Below are positions 1-8,020 of a stretch of DNA of 44,947 bases, one piece after another (position 1 is the first letter of the stretch; every line of letters begins with the position of its first letter). Both the position numbers and the translations under genes were made by a program. Under the pieces are notes generated by a model. It was not told the origin of the DNA. It made no database searches and saw only the letters and a program-made list of their open reading frames with translations. This stretch comes from Alistipes timonensis (GTDB lineage: Bacteria > Bacteroidota > Bacteroidia > Bacteroidales > Muribaculaceae). The stretch covers positions 1 to 44,947 of the forward strand of contig JAMPHO010000009.1 in NCBI GenBank assembly GCA_023663385.1, in the 5' to 3' direction.

Positions 1-668
1 GCGTGGGGAGCTGGGCCGCGGAGGCGCTGGCCCGCACCGGGGTGGGGGCGCTGACGCTTGTCGACGCCGACCGCGTGAGCGTTACCAACATCAACCGTCA
101 GGCGCCGGCGACGACCCTTACCGTCGGTGAGCCGAAGGTGGAGGTGATGGCCCGCAAACTGCTTGAGATCAACCCCGGGCTGAGGCTCGAACTGGTCGAC
201 GGGCGATACACCGCCGAAACCGCCGACAACTTTGACCTCGGGAGCTACGACGCGGTGATTGACGCCATCGACTCGCTGGCCGACAAGGCGCTGCTGATCC
301 TGCGGGCCACCGAGGCCGCGGCCCGTAGCGCGGAACGCCCCCGCCGCCCGCTGTTCGTAAGCTCGATGGGGGCCGCGCTGAAGCTCGACCCTACGAAAAT
401 CGCCGTGGCGGAGTTCTGGAAGGTGAGCGGTTGCCCGTTGGCCGCCGCCCTGCGTCGCCGCTTCAAGAAGAGTGGCACCCTGCCGGCGCGCAAATTCCAG
501 TGCGTTTACTCGCCCGAGCTCCTCGCCAACCGCGGCTCCGCGCTGGAAGGGGATACCGCTATGACCTACGGCAAGGTGGCCGTCAACGGCTCCCTCTGCC
601 ACGTCACCGCCATCTTCGGCATGACGCTCGCCGGCCTGGTCATCGAGGCCCTCGCCTCATCCGATTAA
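1..668 (+). CDS. tcdA: tRNA threonylcarbamoyladenosine dehydratase, 5' end outside window
   Basis: ThiF/E1-like enzyme that, by family knowledge, uses ATP to dehydrate and cyclise t6A to ct6A at position 37 of ANN-decoding tRNAs. The visible part begins inside the nucleotide-binding fold: GSWAAEALARTGVGALTLVD followed by the DRVSVTNINRQ stretch typical of TcdA/CsdL, then a DAIDSLADKA motif for the adenylate site. The C-terminal half keeps the SSMGAALKLDPT and GSLCHVTAIFGM segments. The reading frame is open to the window edge, so the GTG near base 3 is internal and the true start, with the first strand of the Rossmann fold, lies upstream. The gene ends at a TAA just before an AT-rich stretch. 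The assignment is firm. Confidence 0.93.
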   Translation, partial: VGSWAAEALARTGVGALTLVDADRVSVTNINRQAPATTLTVGEPKVEVMARKLLEINPGLRLELVDGRYTAETADNFDLGSYDAVIDAIDSLADKALLILRATEAAARSAERPRRPLFVSSMGAALKLDPTKIAVAEFWKVSGCPLAAALRRRFKKSGTLPARKFQCVYSPELLANRGSALEGDTAMTYGKVAVNGSLCHVTAIFGMTLAGLVIEALASSD

Positions 669-719
669 TTGGTGGATTTGGTGTTGGGCTGGCTTGATAA
701 TTATCTAAATAATAGAGAA

Positions 720-920
720 ATGACAAAGATAGAAAACGATTCTCAGTATGATCGGGTTATGCGGCGAATTGAGGATTTGTTGTCGCTGGTAGATGATAAC
801 ACTCCTGAGACAGATCCGAACTCTGTTGAGTTAGGATTGCTCTCAAATTTAGCTGCTGATTATGAAGATAAGCATTACCCTATTGAGCGCTCAGATAAAA
901 TGAAGAGGTTTGAAACATAA
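720..920 (+). pseudogene. HigA-like antitoxin fragment lacking the helix-turn-helix
   Basis: Short AT-rich frame of 66 residues beginning MTKIENDSQYDRVMRRIEDL. The composition and the run of DPNSVELGLLSNLAADYEDKHYPI match the N-terminal half of the long HigA-type antitoxins (COG5499 style), in which an XRE helix-turn-helix normally follows. Here the frame stops at KRFET before any DNA-binding helices, and no HigB-type toxin is next to it. I chose the ATG at 720, preceded by an A-rich stretch, over the TTG directly after tcdA. It is best read as a decayed or truncated antitoxin left after transfer; a functional standalone small protein cannot be excluded. Confidence 0.6.
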
Positions 921-951
921 GTATTTCGGATAGGGTGTCTGGAATGCGACA

Positions 952-986
952 GCGGCGCGCCGTCCCGCGGGGGGATGGCGCGCCGC
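952..986. terminator. GC-rich hairpin between convergent genes
   Basis: Perfect 10-bp arms GCGGCGCGCC and GGCGCGCCGC with a 15-nt loop lie between the end of the HigA fragment and the end of the convergent winged-helix gene. There is no T-run on either side, so intrinsic termination is plausible but not certain. The 11-mer GGCGCGCCGCC recurs in the hairpin upstream of aspS. Confidence 0.45.
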
Positions 987-1007
987 CGTAAATATCCGGG
1001 GTGGGGG

Positions 1008-1226
1008 TTATTTGTCCTGGGTGAGGCAGAAGAGGAAGTCCTTCTCGTCGTCGGGGTTGGTCTGCACGTCGACCTTTCCTTCGCGGGCGAGCCAGCCGAT
1101 GGCGGCGAACACCTCTTTGTCCTTCAGTTTGGTTTCTTTCTTAAGCTGTTTGAGGCCGAGTACGTCGGCGGTCGAAAGCGCGTTCCAGACGAGTCCGGCC
1201 CACGCGCCGATTGTTTCTACGTTCAT
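1008..1226 (-). CDS. Small winged helix-turn-helix protein (DUF2582-like)
   Basis: Protein of 72 residues beginning MNVETIGAWAGLVWNAL. The pattern of three helices followed by a beta wing (LKKETKLKDKEVFAAIGWLAREGKVDV) matches the short winged-helix family widespread in Bacteroidales (PF10771 style), which are presumed DNA-binding proteins of unknown target. The length is typical of the family. It stands alone, convergent with the HigA fragment and divergent from rsgA, with its own promoter about 100 bp upstream (TTTG at 1350-1353, TACCTTTG at 1321-1328, minus strand). No ligand or partner can be read from the sequence. Confidence 0.8.
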   Translation of the reverse strand: MNVETIGAWAGLVWNALSTADVLGLKQLKKETKLKDKEVFAAIGWLAREGKVDVQTNPDDEKDFLFCLTQDK

Positions 1227-1320
1227 AGTTGGAAATATTGATTAAAAGTTAGACATTATTACATTGGAGTATGTAAAAACCGATGGTTTGTGTTTTGGCT
1301 ATCCAATTGCTTTTCGGGTG

Positions 1321-1353
1321 CAAAGGTAGCTAAAAAATTGAGAATTACGCAAA
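1321..1353 (-). promoter_or_regulatory. Bacteroidetes-type promoter of the winged-helix gene
   Basis: On the minus strand TTTG (1350-1353) is followed after 21 nt by TACCTTTG (1321-1328), matching the Bacteroidales -33/-7 consensus. It predicts a leader of about 85-90 nt. Confidence 0.65.
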
Positions 1354-1464
1354 TACTGAGGCGATTAAGTTGCCTCGCTCCGCGCTTCCCACACCTATAA
1401 ACAAATGGCAAAATATTGGGGTTCAAAGATTTAATAAATTTTTACAAAACATAAAAAATACTCC

Positions 1465-1503
1465 GGGTGTTTTGGTGGAAACACCCCGAAAGTTGTAACT
1501 TTA
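1465..1503 (+). promoter_or_regulatory. Promoter of rsgA with an internal inverted repeat
   Basis: TTTG at 1471-1474 is followed after 21 nt by TAACTTTA at 1496-1503, a near-consensus Bacteroidales promoter, 24 nt before the rsgA start. An 8-bp-arm inverted repeat (GGGTGTTT 1465-1472, AAACACCC 1479-1486, loop of 6) overlaps the -33 element and could be an operator. Confidence 0.5.
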
Positions 1504-1527
1504 CGCCAAATTAACCGAATTGACGAA

Positions 1528-2526
1528 ATGGCCAAGAAACAGAGCCGCAAACCAGCCGCCGCGCCCGAGGTAAGGCGTTTCAAGGGACTCGTGGTTAAAA
1601 ACACGGGTGCCTGGTACACCGTGCTCCCCGAAGGGGAGGACCCCTCGGGGCCGACGGTGAGCTGCAAAATCAAGGGGGCATTCCGCCTTCGCGGAATACG
1701 CACAACCAACCCGGTGGCCGTGGGCGACGTCGTAGAGGTGGCCCTTGCCGCCGACGGAAGCGCCTGGATCACGGCCATCGAGCCCCGGGCCAATTATATA
1801 ATACGCCGCGCGTCGAACCTCTCGAAGGAGGCGAGCATCCTGGCATCGAACATCGACCAGGCGGTGCTCGTCGCGTCGCTGGCGCACCCCACGACCTCCA
1901 CCACCTTCATCGACCGATTCCTGGCCACGGCCGAGGCGTACCGCGTGCCCGCCGTGCTGGTAATCAACAAAATCGACCTGCTGGAGTCGGACGATGACCG
2001 CAAACTGCTCGCGGCCGTCGAGAACTTGTACACCTCGATAGGCTACGAGGTTATACCCCTCTCGGCCCGTACGGGCGAGGGGATGGAGCGCCTCCGCGCC
2101 GCACTGGCTGGTAAGAAATCACTCTTCAGCGGCAATTCGGGGGTGGGGAAGTCGACCCTCATCAACGAGCTGATTCCCGGCCTCGACCTCCGCACTGCCG
2201 AGATTTCCGACATTCACGACCAGGGGATGCACACCACGACCTTCTCCGAGATGTTCCCCCTCCCCGGCGGAGGGTGGCTGATCGACACCCCGGGGGTGCG
2301 CGGCTTCGGCACCATCGAGATGGACGCCAAGGAGGTGAGCCACTACTTCCCCGAGATATTCGCGGCCTCGGCCGGATGCCGCTATGGCGACTGCTCCCAC
2401 ACTATCGAACCGGGGTGCGCCGTGCTTGAGGCGCTCCGCGACCACCGCATTGCCCACTCGCGCTATACCTCGTATATGAGCATTCTGGCAGACGCCGCCC
2501 CCGACAAATACCGCAAACCATTCTGA
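1528..2526 (+). CDS. rsgA: Ribosome small subunit biogenesis GTPase RsgA
   Basis: Circularly permuted GTPase (YjeQ/RsgA) that checks late 30S maturation and helps release assembly factors. The 332 residues show an N-terminal OB-fold (about 15-95), the G4 motif NKID, the P-loop GNSGVGKST (202-210), the G3-like DTPGVRGFG, and a C-terminal zinc finger with Cys284, Cys289, His291 and Cys297 (CRYGDCSH followed by EPGC). The G4 motif precedes the P-loop, which is the diagnostic permuted order. The start ATG lies just downstream of a good promoter and a lysine-rich N-terminus follows. It is probably co-transcribed with the lipid kinase 12 nt downstream. Confidence 0.96.
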   Translation: MAKKQSRKPAAAPEVRRFKGLVVKNTGAWYTVLPEGEDPSGPTVSCKIKGAFRLRGIRTTNPVAVGDVVEVALAADGSAWITAIEPRANYIIRRASNLSKEASILASNIDQAVLVASLAHPTTSTTFIDRFLATAEAYRVPAVLVINKIDLLESDDDRKLLAAVENLYTSIGYEVIPLSARTGEGMERLRAALAGKKSLFSGNSGVGKSTLINELIPGLDLRTAEISDIHDQGMHTTTFSEMFPLPGGGWLIDTPGVRGFGTIEMDAKEVSHYFPEIFAASAGCRYGDCSHTIEPGCAVLEALRDHRIAHSRYTSYMSILADAAPDKYRKPF

Positions 2527-2537
2527 GCCACACCCCT

Positions 2538-3521
2538 ATGACCCACACCACCGACAACCGCCGGCGCGCGATGCTGATTATAAACCCGATTTCAGGTACC
2601 GGCTCCAAGGAAGGAGTCGAGGAGCTCGTGCGCGCCCGCCTGGCAAAGGCGGAAATCGAGGTAGAGACCCGCTTCACCGGCGCCCGGGGCGACGCCACGC
2701 GGTTGGCCGCCGAAGCCTCGACCCGCGGCTTCGGGTCGGTGCTCGCCTGCGGGGGTGACGGCACTATCAACGAGACTGCCCGCGCCCTCTGCGGCACCCG
2801 AACCATACTCGGCATACTCCCCGCGGGTTCGGGCAACGGCCTGGCCCGCCACGTCGGGGTGCCGGTCGACATCGACAAGGCGCTCGACATCGTAACCGGC
2901 GGCAACGTCATGCAAGCCGACTACGGCACCACCAACGGCAATCCGTTTTTCTGCACCTTCGGCCTGGGGTTCGACGCCGCCGTATCGCATCGCTTCGCCC
3001 GCCAGAGCCGCCGGGGCGTGCTTAGCTACATAAAGAGCACCCTCACGGAGTATCTGCGCTTCCGTCCGCAGACCTACACTATTTCGGCCAACGGCAAGCT
3101 GCTCACCGAGAAGGCTTTCCTGATAGCCGTGTGCAACGCCTCGCAGTGGGGCAACAACGCCTACATAGCCCCCGACGCGAGCATCACCGACGGGTTGCTC
3201 GACATAGTGGTGGTCCACTCCGGCACGCCGATTGACGCCGCCGTGATGGGGATGGATATTTTCACCGGGTACATCAACAAGAACACCATGGTGCGCGCCT
3301 TCCGCGCTCCCGCCGCGGTGATTTACCGCAACGCCCCGGGGGAGGCCCACATCGACGGCGAGCCGATCTCGATGGGCGATATACTCGACATAAAATGCCA
3401 CCGCCGGGCGCTGCGCATCTACGCCCCCGCCGACCGCGGCAGCTTCAAACCCATAATAACCCCGGTGCGCGAAATGGTGCGCGACCTGAAGCTGCACCTC
3501 AACCACCGCTTCCACCTCTGA
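2538..3521 (+). CDS. YegS/DagK-family lipid kinase
   Basis: Diacylglycerol-kinase catalytic-domain protein that by family phosphorylates a lipid alcohol such as diacylglycerol or a sphingoid base with ATP. The 327 residues contain the N-terminal INPISGTGSK nucleotide loop, the hallmark CGGDGTINE motif and the LPAGSGNGLARH substrate-loop motif, followed by the beta-sandwich domain of YegS proteins with GLGFDAAV and a C-terminal EAHIDGEP. Bacteroidales make sphingolipids, so a sphingoid substrate is possible, but the sequence alone does not choose the substrate. It follows rsgA by 11 nt and precedes the Crp/Fnr-like gene by 11 nt, suggesting one transcript. Confidence 0.88.
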   Translation: MTHTTDNRRRAMLIINPISGTGSKEGVEELVRARLAKAEIEVETRFTGARGDATRLAAEASTRGFGSVLACGGDGTINETARALCGTRTILGILPAGSGNGLARHVGVPVDIDKALDIVTGGNVMQADYGTTNGNPFFCTFGLGFDAAVSHRFARQSRRGVLSYIKSTLTEYLRFRPQTYTISANGKLLTEKAFLIAVCNASQWGNNAYIAPDASITDGLLDIVVVHSGTPIDAAVMGMDIFTGYINKNTMVRAFRAPAAVIYRNAPGEAHIDGEPISMGDILDIKCHRRALRIYAPADRGSFKPIITPVREMVRDLKLHLNHRFHL

Positions 3522-3532
3522 GCGACACCGCG

Positions 3533-4096
3533 ATGGAGAACCGCTTCAACACATACATCAACGGCCTTGACGTGGATTTCTGGCGCCGGCTCTGCGTCGA
3601 ACGCGGCGAGCTCCGCCATTACGCCAAAGGGGAGGCGTTCGCCACCATAGGCACCATCGCGCCGTATGTGGGGTATATCGAGCGTGGCACCCTCAAATAT
3701 CTCTGCTATTCGACCGACGGCACCGAGCACGTCGTCGGGCTGGAGTACACCGGGGAATTTGTGGCCGACTTCCCGTTCTCGCTCCGTGGGCGCCCGGCGC
3801 GGGTGTCGATAATCGCCGACTCCCCCTGCGACATCCATTGCGTGCCCGTCAAGACCATAGTGTCGCTCATGGAGTCGGACCCGCGCGTTGAGGAGCTCGT
3901 GCTGCGCTCAACCGAAGTGCTCTTCGACACCGTCTACGACCGCTACCTCGACACCATCCGCAAAACCCCGCTTGAGCGCTACACCTACCTTATCGGCACC
4001 CATCCCGAAATCTTCAACCTCTTCTCCCTTAAAGACATCGCCTCCTACCTCAACATCACCCCGACCCACCTCAGCCGCCTCCGCCACAAAGCCTGA
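3533..4096 (+). CDS. Crp/Fnr-family transcriptional regulator
   Basis: Protein of 187 residues with an N-terminal cyclic-nucleotide-binding-like beta barrel (about 20-115, with YAKGEAFATIG and YIERGTLKYL) and a C-terminal Crp-type helix-turn-helix (LKDIASYLNITPTHLSRLRHK). The barrel lacks a clear cAMP-pocket signature, and there are no cysteines arranged for an Fnr iron-sulfur cluster, so the effector is unknown. I place the start at the ATG at 3533, 11 nt after the lipid-kinase stop; the longer in-frame extension overlaps the kinase and is proline/arginine-rich shadow sequence. It is likely in one operon with rsgA and the lipid kinase. Its targets cannot be inferred here. Confidence 0.88.
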   Translation: MENRFNTYINGLDVDFWRRLCVERGELRHYAKGEAFATIGTIAPYVGYIERGTLKYLCYSTDGTEHVVGLEYTGEFVADFPFSLRGRPARVSIIADSPCDIHCVPVKTIVSLMESDPRVEELVLRSTEVLFDTVYDRYLDTIRKTPLERYTYLIGTHPEIFNLFSLKDIASYLNITPTHLSRLRHKA

Positions 4097-4236
4097 GTTC
4101 CCAAGCCATTCGGGAACTTATCTAAAAAGCAGTATATAAGCGTATTGAGGTGGCATACTTGTGCTTGGTTATTATGGTCGTCGCACATAGTTCAGACTAA
4201 TTTCTGTGTTCTGTTATTAACTTTTAAGTTAATTCT

Positions 4237-4268
4237 TTTGGCTGCTATTTTTTTATGTGCTACCTTTG
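4237..4268 (+). promoter_or_regulatory. Promoter of the toxin-antitoxin-like module
   Basis: TTTG (4237-4240), 20 nt, TACCTTTG (4261-4268): an exact Bacteroidales -33/-7 pair, 48 nt before the first gene. The surrounding 4097-4315 stretch is AT-rich and shows no other gene. Confidence 0.7.
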
Positions 4269-4315
4269 CATAGGAGATAGTGCCATTTTTTTTATTAATT
4301 AATGATTTAATAACA

Positions 4316-4804
4316 ATGAAACAGAATTACTCCCTTGAATTAGTAGAGCAGCATCCTGCCGTGAACTTTTACAGCATTAAACTCGACAATTACCAATTAA
4401 CAGAATTAGAACGATTTTTTGAGAAATTTCCGATAGGATGCGAATATGACCGCGATGTTGATGTGATTGTGGCGTGGCTCGATAAGATTGGTCAGAAGGG
4501 AGCGTTAGAGCGATATTTTAAAAGTGAAGGCAGATATGGAGATGGCGTAGGTGCGATACCGCTTGAAATTGGCAATAATGTCAGGTTGTATTGTCTGCGC
4601 CTTTCGGACAACATACTTGTGTTTGGAAACGGCGATGTCAAAGACTGTGAAAAATGGCAAGACAGTCCGAAATTGGCGGCGTATGTTGAAATGCTTATGG
4701 ATACGAGCCGATTCATAAGGTCGCGAATGAACAACGGTGACATCTTACTGGTTGAAAAGGAAATATTAGGTAACTTAAAATTCACAAGACATGAAAAGGA
4801 GTAG
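4316..4804 (+). CDS. Putative RelE/HigB-like toxin of a two-gene module
   Basis: Protein of 162 residues, AT-rich compared with its neighbours. The C-terminal half carries KSEGRYGDGVGAIPLEIG followed by VRLYCLRLSDNILVFGNGDVK, which resembles the beta-sheet core of RelE/HigB-type mRNA-interferase toxins (a basic residue before the R-x-Y-C strand, then a phenylalanine-glycine turn). The gene has its own promoter and overlaps the downstream XRE gene by 14 nt, the toxin-first order of higBA modules. I chose ATG 4316 over an in-frame upstream start because it follows the promoter by 48 nt and an A-rich leader. The toxin role is inferred from fold-like pattern and gene context, not from a catalytic motif. 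Confidence 0.6.
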   Translation: MKQNYSLELVEQHPAVNFYSIKLDNYQLTELERFFEKFPIGCEYDRDVDVIVAWLDKIGQKGALERYFKSEGRYGDGVGAIPLEIGNNVRLYCLRLSDNILVFGNGDVKDCEKWQDSPKLAAYVEMLMDTSRFIRSRMNNGDILLVEKEILGNLKFTRHEKE

Positions 4805-5057
4805 CATAATCGAAGCTCGTCGAGAAAGAGTTTCGCCAGATGTGCGCCGGCAGGTGGACATCTCATTCCTTATTGTCGACAGGATACATGAAATCTTGAC
4901 AAGTAAGGGATACAAACAGAAAGACCTTGCCCTTAAACTTGGAAAGAAGGAGTCCGAGGTGAGCAAGTGGATGCGTGGTACTCACAATTTCACGATAGAG
5001 ACCCTTTCGTCAATAGAAGTGGCGTTAGGTGAACCTATTTTAGCTATTGCCCGATAG
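4791..5057 (+). CDS. XRE-family antitoxin-like regulator
   Basis: Protein of 88 residues with a canonical Cro/C1 helix-turn-helix at about 36-80 (GYKQKDLALKLGKKESEVSK, then a conserved WMRGTHNFTIETLSSIEVAL). The N-terminal 30 residues, rich in Arg and Glu, are a likely toxin-binding or dimer helix. The start codon lies inside the toxin gene (14-nt overlap), implying translational coupling. In such modules the XRE protein neutralises the toxin and represses the shared promoter. A good terminator follows 54 nt downstream, so the module is self-contained in an AT-rich patch, consistent with horizontal gain. Confidence 0.75.
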   Translation: MKRSSIIEARRERVSPDVRRQVDISFLIVDRIHEILTSKGYKQKDLALKLGKKESEVSKWMRGTHNFTIETLSSIEVALGEPILAIAR

Positions 5058-5110
5058 CCGTCAAGCCATATGGAACCAAGTTCTTTATGTTATATATGAT
5101 GAATAATTAC

Positions 5111-5150
5111 AACCGGGTGTCGCCGTAAGGTGTCACTCGGTTGAGTTTTT
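5111..5150 (+). terminator. Intrinsic terminator after the toxin-antitoxin module
   Basis: A 14-bp stem with one mismatch and two wobble pairs (AACCGGGTGTCGCC against GGTGTCACTCGGTT), a GTAA tetraloop, then TTGAGTTTTT. It closes the two-gene module. Confidence 0.75.
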
Positions 5151-5305
5151 AGCGGTGTATTCGTTTGTGATTTCAGATTTAGCGCCTCGGCGATGGCGGT
5201 GTAGTTTTGGGAGGAGGCTTGGTTGAGGCGTGGATGGGTGTTTTGGAGGGCGTTTGACAAAGTTTAACATCTACCCCCCCCGATGGTTGGAATTTTCAAC
5301 ATATG

Positions 5306-5339
5306 TTGAGGAATTTATGGTTTTTGTGTTGTAACTTTG
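5306..5339 (+). promoter_or_regulatory. Probable promoter of the outer-membrane barrel gene
   Basis: TAACTTTG at 5332-5339 is a consensus -7 element; a TTG at 5306-5308 is a weak -33 candidate with slightly long spacing. It predicts a leader of about 155 nt that contains the tandem repeats at 5373-5450. The rest of 5151-5305 shows nothing recognisable apart from a C-run near 5274. Confidence 0.5.
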
Positions 5340-5372
5340 CGGCGCTATCGGGAAACTGTTTATAATGCTGGC

Positions 5373-5450
5373 GAACGTTTATTAATAACGTTGTTGAACG
5401 TTGCCTTATGACGAGGTTGAGCGTTTCCTTGTAACGTGGCGAAACGTTTC
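5373..5450 (+). repeat. Degenerate 23-bp tandem repeats in a 5' leader
   Basis: Three consecutive units at 5373-5395, 5396-5418 and 5419-5440 share GA(A/G)CGTT followed by a second (A/G)ACG half-site, with a partial fourth unit at 5441-5450 (GAAACGTTTC). A weaker related unit may precede them (5352-5372). They lie between the -7 element and the start codon of the barrel gene, so they would be transcribed. Confidence 0.6.
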
Positions 5451-5502
5451 ACCCGATACTCATCTGTTCCCACCAATATTCATCTAATGATGCTTACTGA
5501 CT

Positions 5503-7935
5503 ATGCTTAGAGATGTTATGGCTTTTGTGAGGGCGGTGCTGGCGTTGATCGCGTCGCTGGTAGGCATGGCGGCTTCGGGCGCCGTGGTTTCGGGCAGGGT
5601 AGTGGCTCTGCCGGAACGGGAGCCCGAGGGGTTCGCGACGGTGGCGCTTTACGCCGCCGGAGACACCGTAAGGCCCCTTTCGGCGGTCGCCGCCGATGAG
5701 GCGGGGCGTTTCACCCTGCGGCCCGCCGCGGCAGGCGAGTATGTCGCCAAGGTTAGCTCGGTGGGGCGCAAGGGTGCGTCGGTGAGGTTCGCGTTCGGAA
5801 GTTCCGATGTGAATCTTGGCGAGATAGCCCTCGAACCCGGCGCGTCGATGCTCGCCGAGGTAGAGGTGGCGGCGCAGCGTCCGCTCGTCAGCAAGGAGAT
5901 CGACCGCATCGGCTACGACGTGCAGGCCGACCCGGAATCCTCGACCTCGACCCTCACCGATATGCTGCGCAAGGTGCCTATGGTGTCGGTCGACGCCGAG
6001 GGGAACATCTCGGTGCGCAACCAGTCGTTCAAGGTCTATAAGAACGGCAAGCCCAACCATTCGTTCTCGAACAACGCCAAGGATATATTCGCGGCGATAC
6101 CCGCGTCGTCGATCAAGAAAATCGAGGTTATTACCGACCCCGGCGCGAAGGAGGATGCCGAAGGCACCGGCGCCATACTGAACATCGTCACCATCAACGA
6201 CTCCCCACTGAAGGGGGTGCTCGGCACAGCGTCGCTGGCCCTGAACACCCGCGTGCCGCTGCCCCTGCCGCGCCTGTGGCTCACATCGCAGATAGGCAAG
6301 GTTAACTTCTCGATTTCCGGGGGCTACAACCACCAGACTTACCGCGCCGGGCGTGACGCGGCTGATGCCCGGGGCACATATCACACTACCGGCAACACCC
6401 TGATCCAGCGTAGCTCGGGGCGCACCCGGAGCGACAACGGCTGGGCCAACGTCGAGCTGAGCTACGACCTCGACTCTATGAACCTCTTCACGGGCGAGTT
6501 CTCCGTAAGCCCTTACGCCGGGCGTTCCGACGGGAGCGACTTCGTCGCGATGCTCGACGGCGACCAGACCGTCTACAGCTACACCAACCGCTACAACCGA
6601 CCCCGCAACCGCTACACCGACCTCTCGGGGGTGTTCAACTACCAGCATTCGACCCGCCGACCGGGGGAGACGCTGACCCTCTCCTACCAGGTTGCCTCCA
6701 CCTCGCAGAGCCGCCATTTCGTTTCGAGCTACGAGGATATGGTGGATATGCCCGTGGCTTATACCGGGGTGGTGAGCGACACCCGTCTCGACTTCGCCGA
6801 GCACACCGCGCAGTTCGACTGGACGCGCCCCATAAACAAGCACCATAAGTTCGACCTCGGGGCGAAATACATCCATCGCCGCAACCACTCGGTGAGCGAC
6901 TACGACTATGTGGGGGCCGGAACCACGCACGACGACTTCGTACACCGCACCCAGGTTGCCGCCGTCTACTTCGACTATCGCCTGGCCTACGGGTCGTTCA
7001 GCGCCCGCGCCGGGCTGCGCTACGAGTTCTCGCGGCTCGACGCCCGGTTCCCCGACGGGTCGCGCCCCTCGTTCGGCAGCAACCTCAACGACCTGGTGCC
7101 GGCGGCCTCGGTTATGTGGCAGCCCGACGACGCCAATTCGCTGCGGGCCAATTTCTCGACCTCCATCCAGCGCCCCGGCATAAGCTACCTCAACCCGGCG
7201 GTGACTGCCAGCCCCTATATGGTTTATTTCGGCAATCCCGACCTGGAGAGCGCCCGAGTCAACAACGTGTCGGTCAACTACTCGCTGACCAAGAACAAAA
7301 TCTACCTCGACGCGTCGCTCTTCTACACCTTCGCCAACAACCAGCTCTGCGACGTGCGCTCCATGGAGGGGAACGTGCTCTACCAGACCTACGACAACGG
7401 CGACCGCCAGCGCATGGCCTACGCCTCGCTCTACCTCCAGTACACCCCTACCGACAAGACCCAGCTGATGTTCGGCGGCTCGGGAGGCTACGGGCGCTGC
7501 TTCTCGCCCCGCACCGGGGCCAAAGTCGAGCGCTGGGTGTGGCACCCCTGGGTACAGGTGTCGCAGAGGCTCCCCTGGAAGCTGCGCCTCACGGCCAACG
7601 CCCAGTACGGCAACGGATATGTCAACAGCGTGTACCAGTACAGCGAACCCCTGGGCGCGGCCCGGTTCTGGTGGAACATCTCGCTGCAGCGCTCCTTCCT
7701 GGCCAACGACCGGCTCACGGTGCGCCTCTACGCCAACAACCTCTTCTTCCCCTCGGCGGCCCGCTCGCGCGTCTACTCCGTCAACTCCGACTACACCGGG
7801 GTGCGCGACACTTACGCCTACCTCAACAGTTACGCCGGGCTGTCGGTTTCGTTCCGCTTCGGCTCTCTGCAGTCGGAAGTGAAGAAGACCGACCGCTCCA
7901 TCTCCAACGACGACCTCCAGGGGAAGCGCCTCTGA
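5503..7935 (+). CDS. Outer-membrane beta-barrel protein with carboxypeptidase-regulatory-like N-domain
   Basis: Protein of 810 residues with a signal peptide (about 1-27), a CarboxypepD_reg-like beta-sandwich (about 28-115, VVSGRVVALPE to a GEIALEP strand), a TonB-receptor-like plug (about 120-235, containing DMLRKVPMVSVDAEGNISV and IEVITDPGAKEDAEGTGAI) and a long C-terminal barrel of the OMP_b-brl_3 type ending in an aromatic FRFGSL strand and a short charged tail. These proteins resemble TonB-dependent receptors but lack a SusD partner, and none is adjacent here. The cargo is unknown. Codon use is that of the host. It is monocistronic, closed by a strong terminator at 7983. Confidence 0.88.
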   Translation: MLRDVMAFVRAVLALIASLVGMAASGAVVSGRVVALPEREPEGFATVALYAAGDTVRPLSAVAADEAGRFTLRPAAAGEYVAKVSSVGRKGASVRFAFGSSDVNLGEIALEPGASMLAEVEVAAQRPLVSKEIDRIGYDVQADPESSTSTLTDMLRKVPMVSVDAEGNISVRNQSFKVYKNGKPNHSFSNNAKDIFAAIPASSIKKIEVITDPGAKEDAEGTGAILNIVTINDSPLKGVLGTASLALNTRVPLPLPRLWLTSQIGKVNFSISGGYNHQTYRAGRDAADARGTYHTTGNTLIQRSSGRTRSDNGWANVELSYDLDSMNLFTGEFSVSPYAGRSDGSDFVAMLDGDQTVYSYTNRYNRPRNRYTDLSGVFNYQHSTRRPGETLTLSYQVASTSQSRHFVSSYEDMVDMPVAYTGVVSDTRLDFAEHTAQFDWTRPINKHHKFDLGAKYIHRRNHSVSDYDYVGAGTTHDDFVHRTQVAAVYFDYRLAYGSFSARAGLRYEFSRLDARFPDGSRPSFGSNLNDLVPAASVMWQPDDANSLRANFSTSIQRPGISYLNPAVTASPYMVYFGNPDLESARVNNVSVNYSLTKNKIYLDASLFYTFANNQLCDVRSMEGNVLYQTYDNGDRQRMAYASLYLQYTPTDKTQLMFGGSGGYGRCFSPRTGAKVERWVWHPWVQVSQRLPWKLRLTANAQYGNGYVNSVYQYSEPLGAARFWWNISLQRSFLANDRLTVRLYANNLFFPSAARSRVYSVNSDYTGVRDTYAYLNSYAGLSVSFRFGSLQSEVKKTDRSISNDDLQGKRL

Positions 7936-7982
7936 CACCCCGCGACACAACACCGCTCATACACTACCGCTTATAATAACCC

Positions 7983-8020
7983 GACACCCTTGGCAGCGAC
8001 TGCCGGGGGTGTCAGCCTTT
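7983..8020 (+). terminator. Intrinsic terminator after the barrel gene
   Basis: Nested hairpin: outer arms GACACCC and GGGTGTC, inner arms GGCAG and CTGCC around a CGA loop, followed by a short T-run (CAGCCTTT). Confidence 0.7.

Noticed and set aside
952..986. GGCGCGCC sites as meaningful restriction or methylation marks
   Set aside because: They are explained by the hairpin arms in a GC-rich genome.
3395..3532. Longer N-terminus for the Crp/Fnr-like regulator
   Set aside because: The extension lies within the lipid-kinase gene and is Pro/Arg-rich shadow sequence; the ATG at 3533 begins the family domain.
5494..7953. Very long open frame on the minus strand, opposite the outer-membrane barrel gene
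   Set aside because: It is a shadow of the GC-rich plus-strand gene: low-complexity Val/Gly/Arg/Ala composition, no recognisable domain, and the sense gene has a signal peptide and clear family motifs.
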